Origin: Cytophagales bacterium
GTDB lineage: Bacteria > Bacteroidota > Bacteroidia > Cytophagales > Bernardetiaceae
DNA: 64,000 bases
Direction: 5' to 3'
NCBI GenBank assembly: GCA_004293815.1
Contig: RDZD01000017.1
Span: forward strand, 29,133-93,132
In this document: in pieces, positions 43,961 to 54,451 of the stretch
How the letters are laid out: each line of letters starts with the position of its first letter
Numbering within the stretch: position 1 is the stretch's first letter
Made by a program: the position numbers and the translations under genes
Notes under the pieces: generated by a model
Told to the model about the DNA's origin: nothing
Database searches by the model: none
The model's input: the letters and a program-made list of their open reading frames with translations, nothing else

Positions 43961-44653
43961 TTATTCTTTGGTAGCAATCGGTTGTTCTTCGTAAGGCTGT
44001 ACCAACACCCAGCCATTGCCTCTGAATGCAAACTGAACACTCTCGCCGCTGCTCTTTCCAATGAAATCTTTCCAAGAAATATCTGTCTTGATTTCTGGCT
44101 GTAAGCCACCATCCCAAGCCACAGTTGCATCACCGTCTGTAAATACAGGTTTGTCAGGCGTAACTATGAGCATGAGTGGGTCACCGTGTACACTGATGGC
44201 CACCATGCCCGTACCTGATATCTTCATATTGAAAGCGTTGCCGCTCACAAAACCAGTAGATGCTTTTAACCTGACAATATCATAAGAGAGCGACTCTTCT
44301 AAAGCCAGTACGTCATTGCCATTCACAGAAATAGTTTGGTTCTGAAGATGCAACACTTTAACGTTTTTACCACCATCAGCGCAATACAAGACCCCATTAC
44401 CTTCGGCGCGCATCATGGTCATACCTTCACCAGACACCATTTTCTTGAACATCATACCCAAACCTTGCTCTGTAGAACCCTGTTTTTTGAATGTGATATT
44501 GCCCGTATAAGCTATCATCGCACCCACTTTGGTGAGTACTTTTTGGGTAAGATTGATGCGAAGCGTTTTGCTATTTTCTAGCTCAAAAAAGCTGCCTGTG
44601 CTAGCAGGTGACGCATTTTGTCTGATAAATTCTTCAATTGAGTACTTAGACAT
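43961..44653 (-). CDS. AIM24-family protein
   Basis: 230 residues, soluble, no signal peptide. The AIM24/DUF124 beta-rich domain shows VGAMIAYTGNITFKKQ, then LYCADGGKNVKVLHLQNQTISV and the 'L.FE...D.....GDA' type strand. The 'G.....A..G...F' glycine pattern is that of AIM24, named after a mitochondrial inner-membrane protein, and of bacterial TerD-neighbour relatives. Its molecular role is unclear in bacteria. A long terminator hairpin lies downstream. It stands between kdsA (140 bp upstream) and the YihY gene. Confidence 0.85.
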   Translation of the reverse strand: MSKYSIEEFIRQNASPASTGSFFELENSKTLRINLTQKVLTKVGAMIAYTGNITFKKQGSTEQGLGMMFKKMVSGEGMTMMRAEGNGVLYCADGGKNVKVLHLQNQTISVNGNDVLALEESLSYDIVRLKASTGFVSGNAFNMKISGTGMVAISVHGDPLMLIVTPDKPVFTDGDATVAWDGGLQPEIKTDISWKDFIGKSSGESVQFAFRGNGWVLVQPYEEQPIATKE

Positions 44654-44793
44654 AAATTATCTGAGTTAAAAGTTAGAGGTTAAGCTTTAAAATATATTAC
44701 GTAAAGTTAAGAAATAACCGTTCCAAATTCATAAAAAAGACATGTACTTTTTATGAATTTGTGTAAAACATTTGTGTATCGTTGCTTTTTAGC

Positions 44794-45591
44794 CTACAAA
44801 ACATGCTTGAGCGTATCTCGCACCACTCGCTCAAGGTCTGAAAGCGGTACCATATTGGGGCCATCCGAAAGTGCTAAGGCTGGATTTGGGTGTGTCTCGA
44901 AAAAAAAGCCCCGCACTCCCACTGCCGCAGCGGCTTTGGCCAAATAAGGTGCGTATTGATTGTCGCCGCCACTTTTCCCTCCTTCACCACCTGGCTTTTG
45001 CACCGAATGCGTTACGTCCATTACCACAGGATAGCCAAATTGAAGCATATCAACAACATTTCTGAAATCTACCACCAAGTTATTGTTACCAAAAGAGGTT
45101 CCCCTTTCAGTGAGTATAATCTGCTTGTTTTGGGTACTTTCTAGTTTTTTTACCACGTGTACCATGTCTTTGCCAGTTAAGAATTGGGCTTTTTTAACAT
45201 TGACGATGCGGCCAGTTTGTGCGGAGGCCAAAAGAAGATCGGTTTGGCGCGCTAAAAATGCAGGAATTTGAATGATGTCTACCACCTCTGCTACCTCTTT
45301 AGCGTGCCAAGTTTCGTGTATATCGGTGGTAACGGGTAAGTTGAAGCGTTGCTTAACTTTTTGAAGGATTTCCATACCTTTTTGGATGCCAGGCCCTCTG
45401 TATGCGTTGAGAGAGGTTCGGTTGGCCTTGTCGAAGGATGCCTTGAAAATATATGTGATATTGAGCTTTTGAGCTATTTTTTGGACAGCTTCAGCTATTT
45501 CCATCACGTTTTCTTCGCTTTCTATCACGCAGGGACCAGAAATCAAAAAAGGGCTTTGGGTAAGAGTTTTATAAAGTTCTGAGGTTTGCAT
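44794..45591 (-). CDS. kdsA: 3-deoxy-8-phosphooctulonate synthase
   Basis: A 265-residue cytoplasmic aldolase that condenses phosphoenolpyruvate with arabinose 5-phosphate to make KDO 8-phosphate for lipopolysaccharide. Visible motifs: [10 protein letters not shown] (PEP-binding N-terminal strand), [14 protein letters not shown], the metal/phosphate strand [38 protein letters not shown] and [14 protein letters not shown]. The length is typical. The N-terminal methionine at 45591 directly precedes a helix and fits relatives. It lies alone, bracketed by terminators, and is not in an lpx cluster. Confidence 0.97.
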   Translation of the reverse strand: MQTSELYKTLTQSPFLISGPCVIESEENVMEIAEAVQKIAQKLNITYIFKASFDKANRTSLNAYRGPGIQKGMEILQKVKQRFNLPVTTDIHETWHAKEVAEVVDIIQIPAFLARQTDLLLASAQTGRIVNVKKAQFLTGKDMVHVVKKLESTQNKQIILTERGTSFGNNNLVVDFRNVVDMLQFGYPVVMDVTHSVQKPGGEGGKSGGDNQYAPYLAKAAAAVGVRGFFFETHPNPALALSDGPNMVPLSDLERVVRDTLKHVL

Positions 45592-45623
45592 GGCGCATTT
45601 TTTTAGATTGTTTTATTGAAAAA

Positions 45624-45665
45624 AAGAGCAGCTAGGTATAATGATAAAACTCCTGAGCTGCTCTT
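45624..45665 (-). terminator. Terminator of the carboxylase beta gene
   Basis: The stem AAGAGCAGCT/AGCTGCTCTT (45624-45633 with 45656-45665) with a 22-nt loop. On the minus strand T residues follow, 27 nt after the carboxylase stop. Confidence 0.8.
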
Positions 45666-45691
45666 CGAAAAATCCCTTTTAGGGAATAGGT

Positions 45692-47257
45692 CTATAAAGG
45701 AATATTGCCATGTTTTTTACGTGGCGCATTCACAACTTTGTTTTCTAGCATTTTGAAAGCCTTGATGAGCTTTTGACGCGTCTGATCAGGTACAATCACC
45801 TCATCTATGTAGCCTCTTTGAGCAGCTTTATAGGGATTAGCAAACTTTTGGCTGTACTCGTCTACTTTTTCTTGAAGCTTGGCTTCAGGGTTTTCAGCAG
45901 ACAAGATTTCTTTGCGGAAAATAATTTCGGCAGCCCCTTTAGCCCCCATAACAGCAATTTCTGCACTCGGCCAAGCGTAGTTCATGTCTGCTCCAATGTG
46001 CTTAGAGTTCATAACATCATACGCGCCCCCGTAGGCTTTTCGCGTGATGACCGTAATACGCGGCACTGTGGCCTCGCAGAAAGCGTAGAGCAACTTGGCT
46101 CCATTTGAAATAATGCCGTTCCACTCTTGCTCAGTTCCAGGCAAGAAGCCAGGAACGTCTTCAAAAACTAACAAAGGTACATTGAAAGCATCACAGAAAC
46201 GCACAAAACGGGCGGCTTTCTTGCTGGCATTGATATCCAGACAACCCGCCAAATGAGCAGGCTGGTTGGCTACAATGCCAATGCTCCGCCCTGCCAAAAG
46301 GCCAAAACCTACAATGATGTTTTCGGCATAGTCCTTATGAATTTCCATAAACGACGATTCGTCCACTACCTGCTCTATCACCTCCCGAATATCATAGGGT
46401 TGATTTGGGTTTTCAGGCACAATGCTGTTGAGACTTTCTCTTGTTTCCTGACCGCTGGACGTGTAAGGATAAACAGGAGCAATCTCCTCGCAATTTTGAG
46501 GAATATAACGCAACACTCGTTTGAGTTCGCTGATGCAGGCTACTTCGTTGGGTGTGGATAGGTGTGCGACACCGCTCTTGCTGCTGTGTACACTTGCGCC
46601 ACCCAAATCTTCAGAACTCACCTCCTCGTGTGTAACGGTTTTGACCACGTTTGGCCCAGTTACAAACATATAAGAGGTGTTTTCTACCATAAAAATAAAG
46701 TCGGTGATGGCAGGAGAGTACACTGCACCGCCAGCACAAGGCCCCATAATAGCTGAAAGTTGAGGAATTAGGCCAGAAGCTTGGGTGTTGCGGTAAAAAA
46801 TATCAGCATAGCCAGCCAAAGATACCACACCTTCTTGGATTCTGGCACCACCCGAATCGTTAAGACCAATCAGAGGCGCACCATTTTTCATAGCTAAGTC
46901 CATGATGCGGCACACTTTTTCGGCATGTGCCATAGAAAGAGAGCCACCGAAAACTGTAAAATCTTGCGAAAACACATACACCAAACGTCCGTGTATTGTG
47001 CCATAACCCGTTACCACACTATCACCCAAATAGTGTTCTTTATCCAAACCAAAGTCCTTACTGCGATGTACCACGAATTTACCTATTTCCTCAAAAGATC
47101 CTTCGTCTAAGAGCAGTTCTATGCGTTCGCGTGCAGTAAGTTTTCCTTTTTTATGCTGAGCATCTATTCGGTTTTGGCCGCCTGCCAACAAGGCTTCTGC
47201 ATTTTTTTTCTCAAGTATTTCTGTGGGTGAAAGTTTAGTGATAGCCGTTGTTTGCAT
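45692..47257 (-). CDS. Acyl-CoA carboxylase beta subunit (propionyl/methylmalonyl type)
   Basis: A 521-residue carboxyltransferase that moves CO2 from biotin to an acyl-CoA. The N-terminal half shows [21 protein letters not shown], a hallmark of the family, plus [14 protein letters not shown] and [19 protein letters not shown]. The C-terminal half shows [20 protein letters not shown]. The start at ATG 47257 is chosen since the 28 extra residues of the longer frame are not conserved. No biotin-carboxyl-carrier gene is adjacent, so this subunit must partner a distant alpha subunit. A -7 box for it lies 95 bp upstream. Confidence 0.95.
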   Translation of the reverse strand: MQTTAITKLSPTEILEKKNAEALLAGGQNRIDAQHKKGKLTARERIELLLDEGSFEEIGKFVVHRSKDFGLDKEHYLGDSVVTGYGTIHGRLVYVFSQDFTVFGGSLSMAHAEKVCRIMDLAMKNGAPLIGLNDSGGARIQEGVVSLAGYADIFYRNTQASGLIPQLSAIMGPCAGGAVYSPAITDFIFMVENTSYMFVTGPNVVKTVTHEEVSSEDLGGASVHSSKSGVAHLSTPNEVACISELKRVLRYIPQNCEEIAPVYPYTSSGQETRESLNSIVPENPNQPYDIREVIEQVVDESSFMEIHKDYAENIIVGFGLLAGRSIGIVANQPAHLAGCLDINASKKAARFVRFCDAFNVPLLVFEDVPGFLPGTEQEWNGIISNGAKLLYAFCEATVPRITVITRKAYGGAYDVMNSKHIGADMNYAWPSAEIAVMGAKGAAEIIFRKEILSAENPEAKLQEKVDEYSQKFANPYKAAQRGYIDEVIVPDQTRQKLIKAFKMLENKVVNAPRKKHGNIPL

Positions 47258-47351
47258 TGGATAAAAGTCTGTAATAAAGTTAATGATTTGAAAATGTGTT
47301 TTTGAGACTTCAAAATTGCTGCATTTTTTATAGTATTCCAAAAAGCCAAGG

Positions 47352-47359
47352 CAAAATTA
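47352..47359 (-). promoter_or_regulatory. Putative -7 box for the carboxylase gene
   Basis: On the minus strand TAATTTTG (47359-47352) followed by CC; leader near 88 nt. No good -33. It lies just past the end of the kinase gene. Confidence 0.45.
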
Positions 47360-47368
47360 TAGGGGGTG

Positions 47369-50300
47369 CTATAACCTAAAACCTACTACCATTACGTCGT
47401 CTATCTGCTTTTGATCTTGGCCTATCCAAGACTTGAGCTCTTGATGCAAAACTTGCTCTTGTTTGGCCATATCGTGCTCGCAAATATCCAAAAGAAGTTG
47501 TTTGAGTCGTTTTTTCATATATTTTTTGCCATGTGGACCGCCAAACTGATCTTGGTAGCCGTCTGAGAACAAATAAAAGGCTTGTTTTTCTTCTTTAAAC
47601 AATGGCACGGTATGTTTGGTAAAAGAGGTGTTTAGAGTCAGCTTGACATCACCGCCAATGATGATATTGTCCCCTTTTATTTCGCGTAGCTCTTTATTTC
47701 GGATACAAATCAATGAAAGTTTGGCTCCTGCAAACTCTAACAAGCTATTTTCTTTGTCCAGCACTACCAAGGCGATGTCCATACCGTCTCTGTTGTCGGT
47801 TTCGCTTTGCTTCAGGGTATTCCTTACGCCTTTGCGTAATTTTTCTAGAATAATTTGAGGTTCGGTGTGTTGTTTTTCGAATACCACCTGCTGGAGCAAA
47901 CCGTTGCCAATCATAGACATGAATGCTCCTGGTACGCCGTGCCCAGTGCAGTCTACGGCTGCCAAAAATATCTTGTTCTGCCGCTGCACAAACCAATAAA
48001 AATCGCCGCTGACAATATCACGGGGTCTAAAAAACACAAAAATCTCTGCAATATACTCCTGCATTTGCGCAATTGAAGGTAGCATATTCTGCTGAATGCG
48101 CTGAGCGTAGTTGATACTGTCTGTAATATCTTGGTTTTTTTGTTCAATGATTTCTTTCTGGAGCACCACTTCAGTTGTTCTCTCCCGCACTTTCTCTTCC
48201 AAGTTTTCGTAGAGCAAGGCGTTTTCAATAGAAATCGCAATTTGGGCAGTGAGTGCATCTAGGGTTTCAACGCGGTCTTCTGTAAAAGCTCCCACAGAAA
48301 GGTTGTTTTCGAGATAAAGCAGTTCGTTTAACACACCTTTGTTGACAACAGGTAGGCAAATAATAGACTTCACATTCTGTTCTTTGATGTAAGGGTCGCT
48401 GCCATAAACGGGATCATTGACCGCATCATTGAGCACCAGGTAACGCTTGGTTCTATTCACAAAATTGAGTACATTGATAGGTACACGCGGGCTTATTTCT
48501 ATATCTTGACGTTGCAAAACTTTCACATTACCGCCTACGTGGCCTTCGGCTTGCAGCATTCTGGTTTCCTGCCTACAATCAATAAGCATGACTTTTTCTG
48601 CACCAGCGTTCTCCAAAATGAGTAGAGTGAGCTTCTCTAGCAGTTTAGAGAGCATGATTTCACCTGAAAGAGCCTGAGTGGCTTTTAGAATACTCTGCGT
48701 GTCTAGATACTGGGTAGTCGTGCGTTTGGTTTGGCGGAAAGTTACACGCACGTTTGAAGAAGAACTGCTAGGCTGTATGGTAGTAGAAGATGTTCTCAAT
48801 GTTTTTTCGGCAAAAATATTGAGATGCTGCCCGTAAAGCTCATTAAAGTGTGCTATTTTGGCATTTGCTCCCCATTTTTGATAGGCGTTAAGTGCATCGC
48901 GAAGATAATAACGTGCCGTGTGGTGTTGGTGCAAACCCAAATAAAATTTGCCAGCACACTCATAAATAATAGCCTCATCACTCAGAAACCCATTGTCTTT
49001 AGCAGCAGCTATGGCATCGTCGTAATAAGTCCGTGCTTCGCCTTCACGCCTGTGTATACGCGCCCATTCGGCTTTGAGTAGGTAGTAGCGGTGTGAAGCA
49101 TTGCTAGGGGCTTCTTCAGCCCATTTTTCATAGCGTTTGATATTACTCTTGAGAAGTTTGAGTTCTTTTTTAAAACCATTCAGATCACTAGGCTTGATAA
49201 CGGCACACAAACCTAAAGCCTCCAAAAAGAAATAGTAGGCGTAAAGAATAGAAGATACCGAACTCTGCAAATCTTCGCGTGCTATAGCAAAATTTTGATT
49301 TGCAGCCTCAAACTCATAAAAAAGGAGATTTAAAAAGCCTTTTATTGTATAAATTCTGTGCCTAGCATTGGCATCTAGCGGCTCGGTCGTGTTTTCATTA
49401 TAAGCCTCGCCTATCAGAAGAGTTGAGCGTTCAGTGTGAGATGACAAATTTATAGTCAACTGCTTATAAGCGTCCATATTTTGCATAACACGCTTTTGCC
49501 CTAGCTCACCCACTTGCTGACGCAAAGCTGTAATTTCTTGTAAAAAGTCTTCTAGCGGTGTGCCTACTAGCCATTTTCCATAAATCATTACTAAAAGCGC
49601 ATTACTAGCAAACTCAAAATCACCACTCTCCAAACACTTAGTGGAAAGCAGCTTGCAATCAGAAATAGACTCCCTTATAGGTTCGCGCCAATGCTTAACA
49701 AAACCTGAAAAGGTAACCAAAGTGCGGTTAGAAAAGGCTTTAAGAAGAGGTTTTTCGGTAAGCAAAGCTCCCAGTCGAGCGAAGGTGTAACCATATCGGA
49801 TATTGTCAAAAAGCCCTATAAATAGCCCCCCATAAGTACAGAAGGCAAATGTACTGGCAGGCATGTGTCCATATCTAACCGTTAGACGGACTGTTTTGAG
49901 CAAGAGCAATACATACAGCTCACGTGTAGAAAAATAAGCTGCTGGGATAATGTTAGCCAAAATTTCAGCAGAAAGAATCGCTGTTTCATCTTCAGCCATA
50001 GGCTGACGCATCAAGTCGTCAGGGGTTTTACCCAAAAGCAAAATGCGTGTTTTGGCTAAAGACGCTAGAATATGCACTTTTGAGGGCTTTGAGGGCAGTT
50101 TTATACCCAATAAAGTCAGTGCCTCCAAGCCTATTTCAACTGATTTTGGGAGTTGGCCTACTGCAAAATAAGCTGCAATTTTGACATCGTATATTTTTAT
50201 CTTTTGTTGAAGGTCTTTGGTATATTTCATGAGTTCAGAGGCCAGCTGCTCCATAGCCTCAATATCTTTATTCAAATAGGCTATCTCCATGCCCTGTAGA

Positions 50301-52666
50301 TGTAATTCTCGCAAAAAATCACCCCTGTGCTGCCATTGCGTGTTATTCACCAATTTAAAGGCTTGAGATATGTGCTCCTCTGCTAAGGCGTAGGCTACTG
50401 AAGATTTCGCCTTTTTGGCCGCCAAAAGGTTTAGTAGTGCCACTTGGTACCTTTCGTCTTCTGAAACAAGCAACTCAAGCGCGGTGTTAAAGTGTTGCAA
50501 AAGTTCAAAAACATGCTCTTCGGCTTCTTCCTTAGAGTAAATGCTTAATAACTTTCGCCCTATATTCAAATGCTTATTGAATTTTTCTTCTTTGGGTATG
50601 AGGGTATAAATCGCTTGTTGTATCCGATCATGAGCAAACTTGAACAGAACCTTGGCCAAACTCTCGCTGGAATCCATTGCAATGGCATATTTATAAGCTT
50701 CTGAAATAGGCGAAACCAAGCCCTCTTTTAAGGCTGGCTCCAACCGCAATAACAGCTCAGGCGTGTCAAGTTCTGACATGTTTTTTAAGCTCATCAAATC
50801 AAAACTATTGCCCACACAGGCCGCAATATCTAGAAGTTCTTTGGTTTCTGGCTTGAGTTTACTCACTTTGGCAGCCATCAAATCTACGACATTGTCTGTA
50901 ATATTGAGGCTATTGATACGCAGCAAGTCTGCCTCCCAGCATTTTTGGTCGTATGAAAATATCAGTAAGCCTTCGGCATAAAGCGACTGAAGAAACTGGC
51001 TCAGAAAAAAAGGATTGCCCTGTGTTTTTTCATATACTACCTTAGCAAGCATTTTAGCTTTCGAGACTTCTTGCAAAAGCACGTCCGCAACAAAAAGATT
51101 GGTATTTTCATAATCTAAATTACCTATCTGGATATAATTTGGCATGATGTGCGCCAACTCCAAAGTAGCAATAGTCAAACTAAACAAATGTTTTTCAGAT
51201 ACTTCATTGTCTCTAAAAGCAGCAATCACCATGAGGTAATTCACTTTGCTGTCTTTAAGCAAAAGCTCGAGCAAACTTGTAGAAGCTTGATCAGCCCATT
51301 GCCAATCATCTATAAAAATCACCAGAGGATGTTCCTCAGAGGCCAAGGCCGCTACAAAGTTTTTAAGCACATAATTGAATCGATTCTGAGTTTCTACAGC
51401 TCCCAGAGCAGGAAGAGCAGGTTGTTGCCCTATGACCAGCTCCAAAGTAGGTAGAACTTCTATCAAAACAGCACCCAAACCTCCCAAAGCGTCTGTTATA
51501 CGCTTTTCCCAATAAATGAGGCGTTCTGTTTTTTCGGTCAGAATAAGATTGATAAGTCCATTAAAAGATTTTAGCCATGCCGAATATGGCTTATTTCTTT
51601 GAAACTGATCAAATTTGCCCTCTACAAAATATCCTTTTTTTTCTGTTATTGGCTTATGTATTTCATGCACGAGAGCGGATTTGCCCACACCCGCCGAACC
51701 AGAGACTAGCAGTAATTCACGGTGTCCAGCACAGCACTGGCGGAAAGAATCCAGAAGCTGAGTTATCTCGCGCTCTCGTCCATAAAGCTTTTGAGGAATT
51801 TTAAAAAAAGTAGAAAAATCTTGCTCACCAAGCTCAAATGGGGATATCTTTTTGCGCTCCTTAAAGTCATCGTAGCAAATTTGCAGATCATGTTTCAAAC
51901 CAAAAGCAGACTGGTAACGCTCCTCAGCATTTTTGGCCATCAGTTTGAGTACGATTTTGGAAAGCATGACAGGCACTTTAGGCTCTTGCTCATAAAGGGG
52001 TATAGGCTGCTTGGCCAAATGAGCGTGTACCATTTCGAGCGGATCCTCGAACTGAAACGGTAAATCACCTACCAAAATTTCATAAAAAACAACCCCCAAA
52101 GAGTAAAGGTCTGAACGATAGTCTACAGGTCTATTCATGCGGCCTGTTTGTTCGGGCGAGATATAAGCCAGCGTTCCCTCTAGGTTCTCTGGGTTGCCCA
52201 TATTGCTCATTTTCAGCTCTATACGGCTAGATATCCCAAAGTCTATGATATAACAAAAATCTCTTTGTGGGTCATAAATGAAGTTATTAGGCGTAACATC
52301 TTTGTGAATAAAGCCCAGCTGATGAAGAGCTAAAAGGCGATCTGCCGCGCCCAAAGCGAATTTAAAAAACGTATCTAAAGACTGCTTTTTGTCAATGAAA
52401 TATTCCTTTACAGTATAACCTGGCACATATTCCAACCAAATAGCGGGTTTGTTATCCACCGAACTCACCTTATAAGCTTTGCGAACACCCTCAATCATCA
52501 AGTTTTTAAGAAGTTCGTACTCGTTCACAAACTGAGCAATTTGCTGTTTCTGAGCATTTTCTTGTTGAAAAACTTTAACAATAACAGGCGTTTGAAACTC
52601 GCTATTAAGTACGCTATAAACAAGCGAGTTACTGCTTTGATAGATAAGATTCGCGTTGGAGAGCAT
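47369..52666 (-). CDS. Ser/Thr kinase-ATPase-GAF-SpoIIE phosphatase fusion protein
   Basis: 1765 residues, no signal peptide or membrane segments. A protein kinase (about 8-270) has lysine K31 in VIVKVF, catalytic loop HKDVTPNN (121-128), IDFG (141-144) and a GTLAYISPEQ activation segment. A large AAA-type ATPase region (about 290-800) has Walker A GSAGVGKS (323-330) and Walker B LVIFIDDWQWAD (448-459). A helical repeat region follows (about 800-1300), then a GAF domain (about 1320-1490, CLPVVNKGVLNELLYLE), a short coiled coil with INYAQRIQQNMLPS, and a SpoIIE/PP2C phosphatase (about 1530-1765) with RPRDIVSGDFYWF, VDCTGHGVPGAFMS, FSDGYQDQFGG and IDDVMVVGFRL. In many bacteria the N-terminal architecture ends in a histidine kinase; here the phosphatase replaces it. 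The role and targets are unknown. Confidence 0.9.
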   Translation of the reverse strand: MLSNANLIYQSSNSLVYSVLNSEFQTPVIVKVFQQENAQKQQIAQFVNEYELLKNLMIEGVRKAYKVSSVDNKPAIWLEYVPGYTVKEYFIDKKQSLDTFFKFALGAADRLLALHQLGFIHKDVTPNNFIYDPQRDFCYIIDFGISSRIELKMSNMGNPENLEGTLAYISPEQTGRMNRPVDYRSDLYSLGVVFYEILVGDLPFQFEDPLEMVHAHLAKQPIPLYEQEPKVPVMLSKIVLKLMAKNAEERYQSAFGLKHDLQICYDDFKERKKISPFELGEQDFSTFFKIPQKLYGREREITQLLDSFRQCCAGHRELLLVSGSAGVGKSALVHEIHKPITEKKGYFVEGKFDQFQRNKPYSAWLKSFNGLINLILTEKTERLIYWEKRITDALGGLGAVLIEVLPTLELVIGQQPALPALGAVETQNRFNYVLKNFVAALASEEHPLVIFIDDWQWADQASTSLLELLLKDSKVNYLMVIAAFRDNEVSEKHLFSLTIATLELAHIMPNYIQIGNLDYENTNLFVADVLLQEVSKAKMLAKVVYEKTQGNPFFLSQFLQSLYAEGLLIFSYDQKCWEADLLRINSLNITDNVVDLMAAKVSKLKPETKELLDIAACVGNSFDLMSLKNMSELDTPELLLRLEPALKEGLVSPISEAYKYAIAMDSSESLAKVLFKFAHDRIQQAIYTLIPKEEKFNKHLNIGRKLLSIYSKEEAEEHVFELLQHFNTALELLVSEDERYQVALLNLLAAKKAKSSVAYALAEEHISQAFKLVNNTQWQHRGDFLRELHLQGMEIAYLNKDIEAMEQLASELMKYTKDLQQKIKIYDVKIAAYFAVGQLPKSVEIGLEALTLLGIKLPSKPSKVHILASLAKTRILLLGKTPDDLMRQPMAEDETAILSAEILANIIPAAYFSTRELYVLLLLKTVRLTVRYGHMPASTFAFCTYGGLFIGLFDNIRYGYTFARLGALLTEKPLLKAFSNRTLVTFSGFVKHWREPIRESISDCKLLSTKCLESGDFEFASNALLVMIYGKWLVGTPLEDFLQEITALRQQVGELGQKRVMQNMDAYKQLTINLSSHTERSTLLIGEAYNENTTEPLDANARHRIYTIKGFLNLLFYEFEAANQNFAIAREDLQSSVSSILYAYYFFLEALGLCAVIKPSDLNGFKKELKLLKSNIKRYEKWAEEAPSNASHRYYLLKAEWARIHRREGEARTYYDDAIAAAKDNGFLSDEAIIYECAGKFYLGLHQHHTARYYLRDALNAYQKWGANAKIAHFNELYGQHLNIFAEKTLRTSSTTIQPSSSSSNVRVTFRQTKRTTTQYLDTQSILKATQALSGEIMLSKLLEKLTLLILENAGAEKVMLIDCRQETRMLQAEGHVGGNVKVLQRQDIEISPRVPINVLNFVNRTKRYLVLNDAVNDPVYGSDPYIKEQNVKSIICLPVVNKGVLNELLYLENNLSVGAFTEDRVETLDALTAQIAISIENALLYENLEEKVRERTTEVVLQKEIIEQKNQDITDSINYAQRIQQNMLPSIAQMQEYIAEIFVFFRPRDIVSGDFYWFVQRQNKIFLAAVDCTGHGVPGAFMSMIGNGLLQQVVFEKQHTEPQIILEKLRKGVRNTLKQSETDNRDGMDIALVVLDKENSLLEFAGAKLSLICIRNKELREIKGDNIIIGGDVKLTLNTSFTKHTVPLFKEEKQAFYLFSDGYQDQFGGPHGKKYMKKRLKQLLLDICEHDMAKQEQVLHQELKSWIGQDQKQIDDVMVVGFRL

Positions 52667-52707
52667 TGCGAGCAGGGCTTTTAGGAGAATTCTTAGGCAT
52701 GTGTGCG

Positions 52708-52738
52708 CAAAAGTAAATCTTTTAAGACAATTATCAAC
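52708..52738 (-). promoter_or_regulatory. Promoter for the kinase-phosphatase gene
   Basis: On the minus strand TACTTTTG followed by CG (52715-52708) with GTTG (52738-52735) after a 19-nt spacer: 3 of 4 at -33. The leader is about 35 nt. It is divergent from the infC promoter. Confidence 0.65.
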
Positions 52739-52809
52739 GAACCGGTTACGAAATACCCTGAAAACTTTCTCTAAGCCTCATTTTTTTTTATAAAAAGACA
52801 TAGAAATAT

Positions 52810-52840
52810 TTTGCAAACTAATTACAAACCATTACTTTTG
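52810..52840 (+). promoter_or_regulatory. Promoter for the infC-rpmI-rplT operon
   Basis: TTTG (52810-52813), a 19-nt spacer, TACTTTTG followed by CG (52833-52840): an exact consensus match, consistent with a highly expressed translation operon. Leader about 54 nt. Confidence 0.87.
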
Positions 52841-52900
52841 CGTGTTTATAACCAATTACTCATTTTATTTCATTAAAGTTCCACCCCTAAAACCTACTGA

Positions 52901-53533
52901 GTGAAGCCCTTTCAACCTCGTTTTCAAAACAACAAAGTACAAGAAGAAACCCACAAAATTAACCGCAGGATAAAAGCTCCTCAGGTTCGTTTGGTTGGTG
53001 ACAATGTTGCCGAGCCGGGTATTTATGGCAGAGAAGATGCAATTAAGATGGCAGAGGATCAGAATCTAGATTTGGTAGAGATTTCACCAAACGCTGAGCC
53101 TCCTGTTTGTAAAATTGTAGATTATTCTAAGTTTAAATACGAGCAAAAGAAAAAAGATAAAGAGCTAAAAGCTAAAAATGTCAAAGTTGTTGTCAAAGAG
53201 ATTAGATTTACTCCTAATACTGATGACCACGATTTTGAGTTTAAATGCAAACACGCTATTGCCTTTTTGAAGGAAGGAAATAAGGTAAAAGCTTACGTTC
53301 AGTTTGTGGGTAGAGCTATCGTGTTTAAGGACAGAGGACTTAGCCTTTTGAACCGCTTCATGGAGGTGGTAGATGACTATGGTAAAGTGGACGGCCCGTT
53401 TATGATGGAAGGCAAACGCATGATAGCCATGCTTTCGCCCAAAAAAGCAGCGGCACCAAGCACTCCCAAAAAGCCTGAAAAACCTGAGCGCGTGGAAAAG
53501 GTGTCCCCTAAAGACACTGATGACAAGATTTAA
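52901..53533 (+). CDS. infC: Translation initiation factor IF-3
   Basis: 210 residues. The N-terminal domain opens [62 protein letters not shown] leads into the lysine-rich linker helix. The C-terminal domain holds [26 protein letters not shown] and [18 protein letters not shown]. The start is GTG at 52901: an in-frame TGA stands directly before it and the next in-frame ATG would remove about 50 conserved residues. IF-3 genes of other bacteria also use rare start codons to allow self-control. The acidic-basic tail (about 180-210, [12 protein letters not shown]) is longer than in E. coli. It is the first gene of the operon. Confidence 0.95.
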   Translation: MKPFQPRFQNNKVQEETHKINRRIKAPQVRLVGDNVAEPGIYGREDAIKMAEDQNLDLVEISPNAEPPVCKIVDYSKFKYEQKKKDKELKAKNVKVVVKEIRFTPNTDDHDFEFKCKHAIAFLKEGNKVKAYVQFVGRAIVFKDRGLSLLNRFMEVVDDYGKVDGPFMMEGKRMIAMLSPKKAAAPSTPKKPEKPERVEKVSPKDTDDKI

Positions 53534-53593
53534 ATAAGACTTGGTTTAAAACAAACATTATTTAATTTCATTAATTGTTCAAGGTAAAACACT

Positions 53594-53788
53594 ATGCCTA
53601 AGTTAAAATCAAAGTCAGGAGCCAAAAAACGCTTCAAATTGACTGGTACGGGTAGAGTAAAGCGCAAACACGCTTTTCACAACCACATCTTGACCAAAAA
53701 GTCTAAGCAACGCAAACGCGTTCTTGGCCAATTTGCTCTTGTTCACCCTTCTGATGAACGTGCCATCAAAGAAATGCTTCTTGCGTAA
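53594..53788 (+). CDS. rpmI: 50S ribosomal protein L35
   Basis: 64 residues, strongly basic. Opens [20 protein letters not shown] with the typical [14 protein letters not shown] segment. It lies between infC and rplT with 60- and 92-bp gaps, the conserved order of this operon. The length matches L35 (about 64-66). Confidence 0.98.
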   Translation: MPKLKSKSGAKKRFKLTGTGRVKRKHAFHNHILTKKSKQRKRVLGQFALVHPSDERAIKEMLLA

Positions 53789-53880
53789 TTAATTACGCAA
53801 AGGTACAGGCCCAATTTTATTCAATCATTTAAAAAGCGTTGTGAGAACAACCGCCGAAACCTAAAAAAAACTCTTTTAAA

Positions 53881-54234
53881 ATGCCTAGATCAGTCAATTC
53901 CGTCGCGTCTAGAGAACGCCGCAGAAGAATCCTCAAACTTGCTAAAGGTTACTGGGGACGTAGAAAAAATGTTTGGACGGTAGCCAAAAATGCCGTTGAA
54001 AAAGGTTTGACATACGCCTACAAAGGCCGCAAATTAAAAAAACGCGAATACCGTTCACTCTGGATTCAGCGTATTAATGCGGGCGTAAGGGAACACGGTA
54101 TGTCTTATTCCACTTTTATTGGCAAACTCAACAAGTCTGGCTTGGAGCTGAATCGTAAAGTACTCGCGGACTTGGCCATGAACAATCCTGATGCATTCAA
54201 AGCTGTAGTGGAGCAAGTACAAAAAGTTAGTTAA
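53881..54234 (+). CDS. rplT: 50S ribosomal protein L20
   Basis: 117 residues, basic. Opens [20 protein letters not shown] with [11 protein letters not shown], the conserved rRNA-binding N-terminus, and [18 protein letters not shown] in the globular part. L20 binds 23S rRNA early in assembly and often represses its own operon by binding its mRNA; no leader structure of that sort was recognised here. An intrinsic terminator follows. Confidence 0.98.
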   Translation: MPRSVNSVASRERRRRILKLAKGYWGRRKNVWTVAKNAVEKGLTYAYKGRKLKKREYRSLWIQRINAGVREHGMSYSTFIGKLNKSGLELNRKVLADLAMNNPDAFKAVVEQVQKVS

Positions 54235-54267
54235 GACTTGCTTTCATACGCCTTAACTCATATTCGG

Positions 54268-54303
54268 AAAACCCGCATTTGCCAAAAGTAAGTGCGGGTT
54301 TTT
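54268..54303 (+). terminator. Terminator after rplT
   Basis: The stem AAACCCGCA/TGCGGGTTT around a 15-nt loop, then a short T tract, 35 nt after the stop of L20. Confidence 0.85.
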
Positions 54304-54451
54304 CCATAAAAGTTTTTTTGATGATTTATTTTTGAAAACCAGTCATTTATATCCCCATTAATTTTTCATTGATTGGCTCTTGACTATTTTTGAGTAAGAG
54401 AGTTTTAGAACTTTTATAGGCTTTACTACAAACTATTTGCTAATTTTTGCG

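Noticed and set aside
53534..53880. Possible L20/L35 mRNA leader or autoregulatory structure between infC, rpmI and rplT
   Set aside because: Spacers are short and AT-rich; no stable conserved fold could be recognised by eye.
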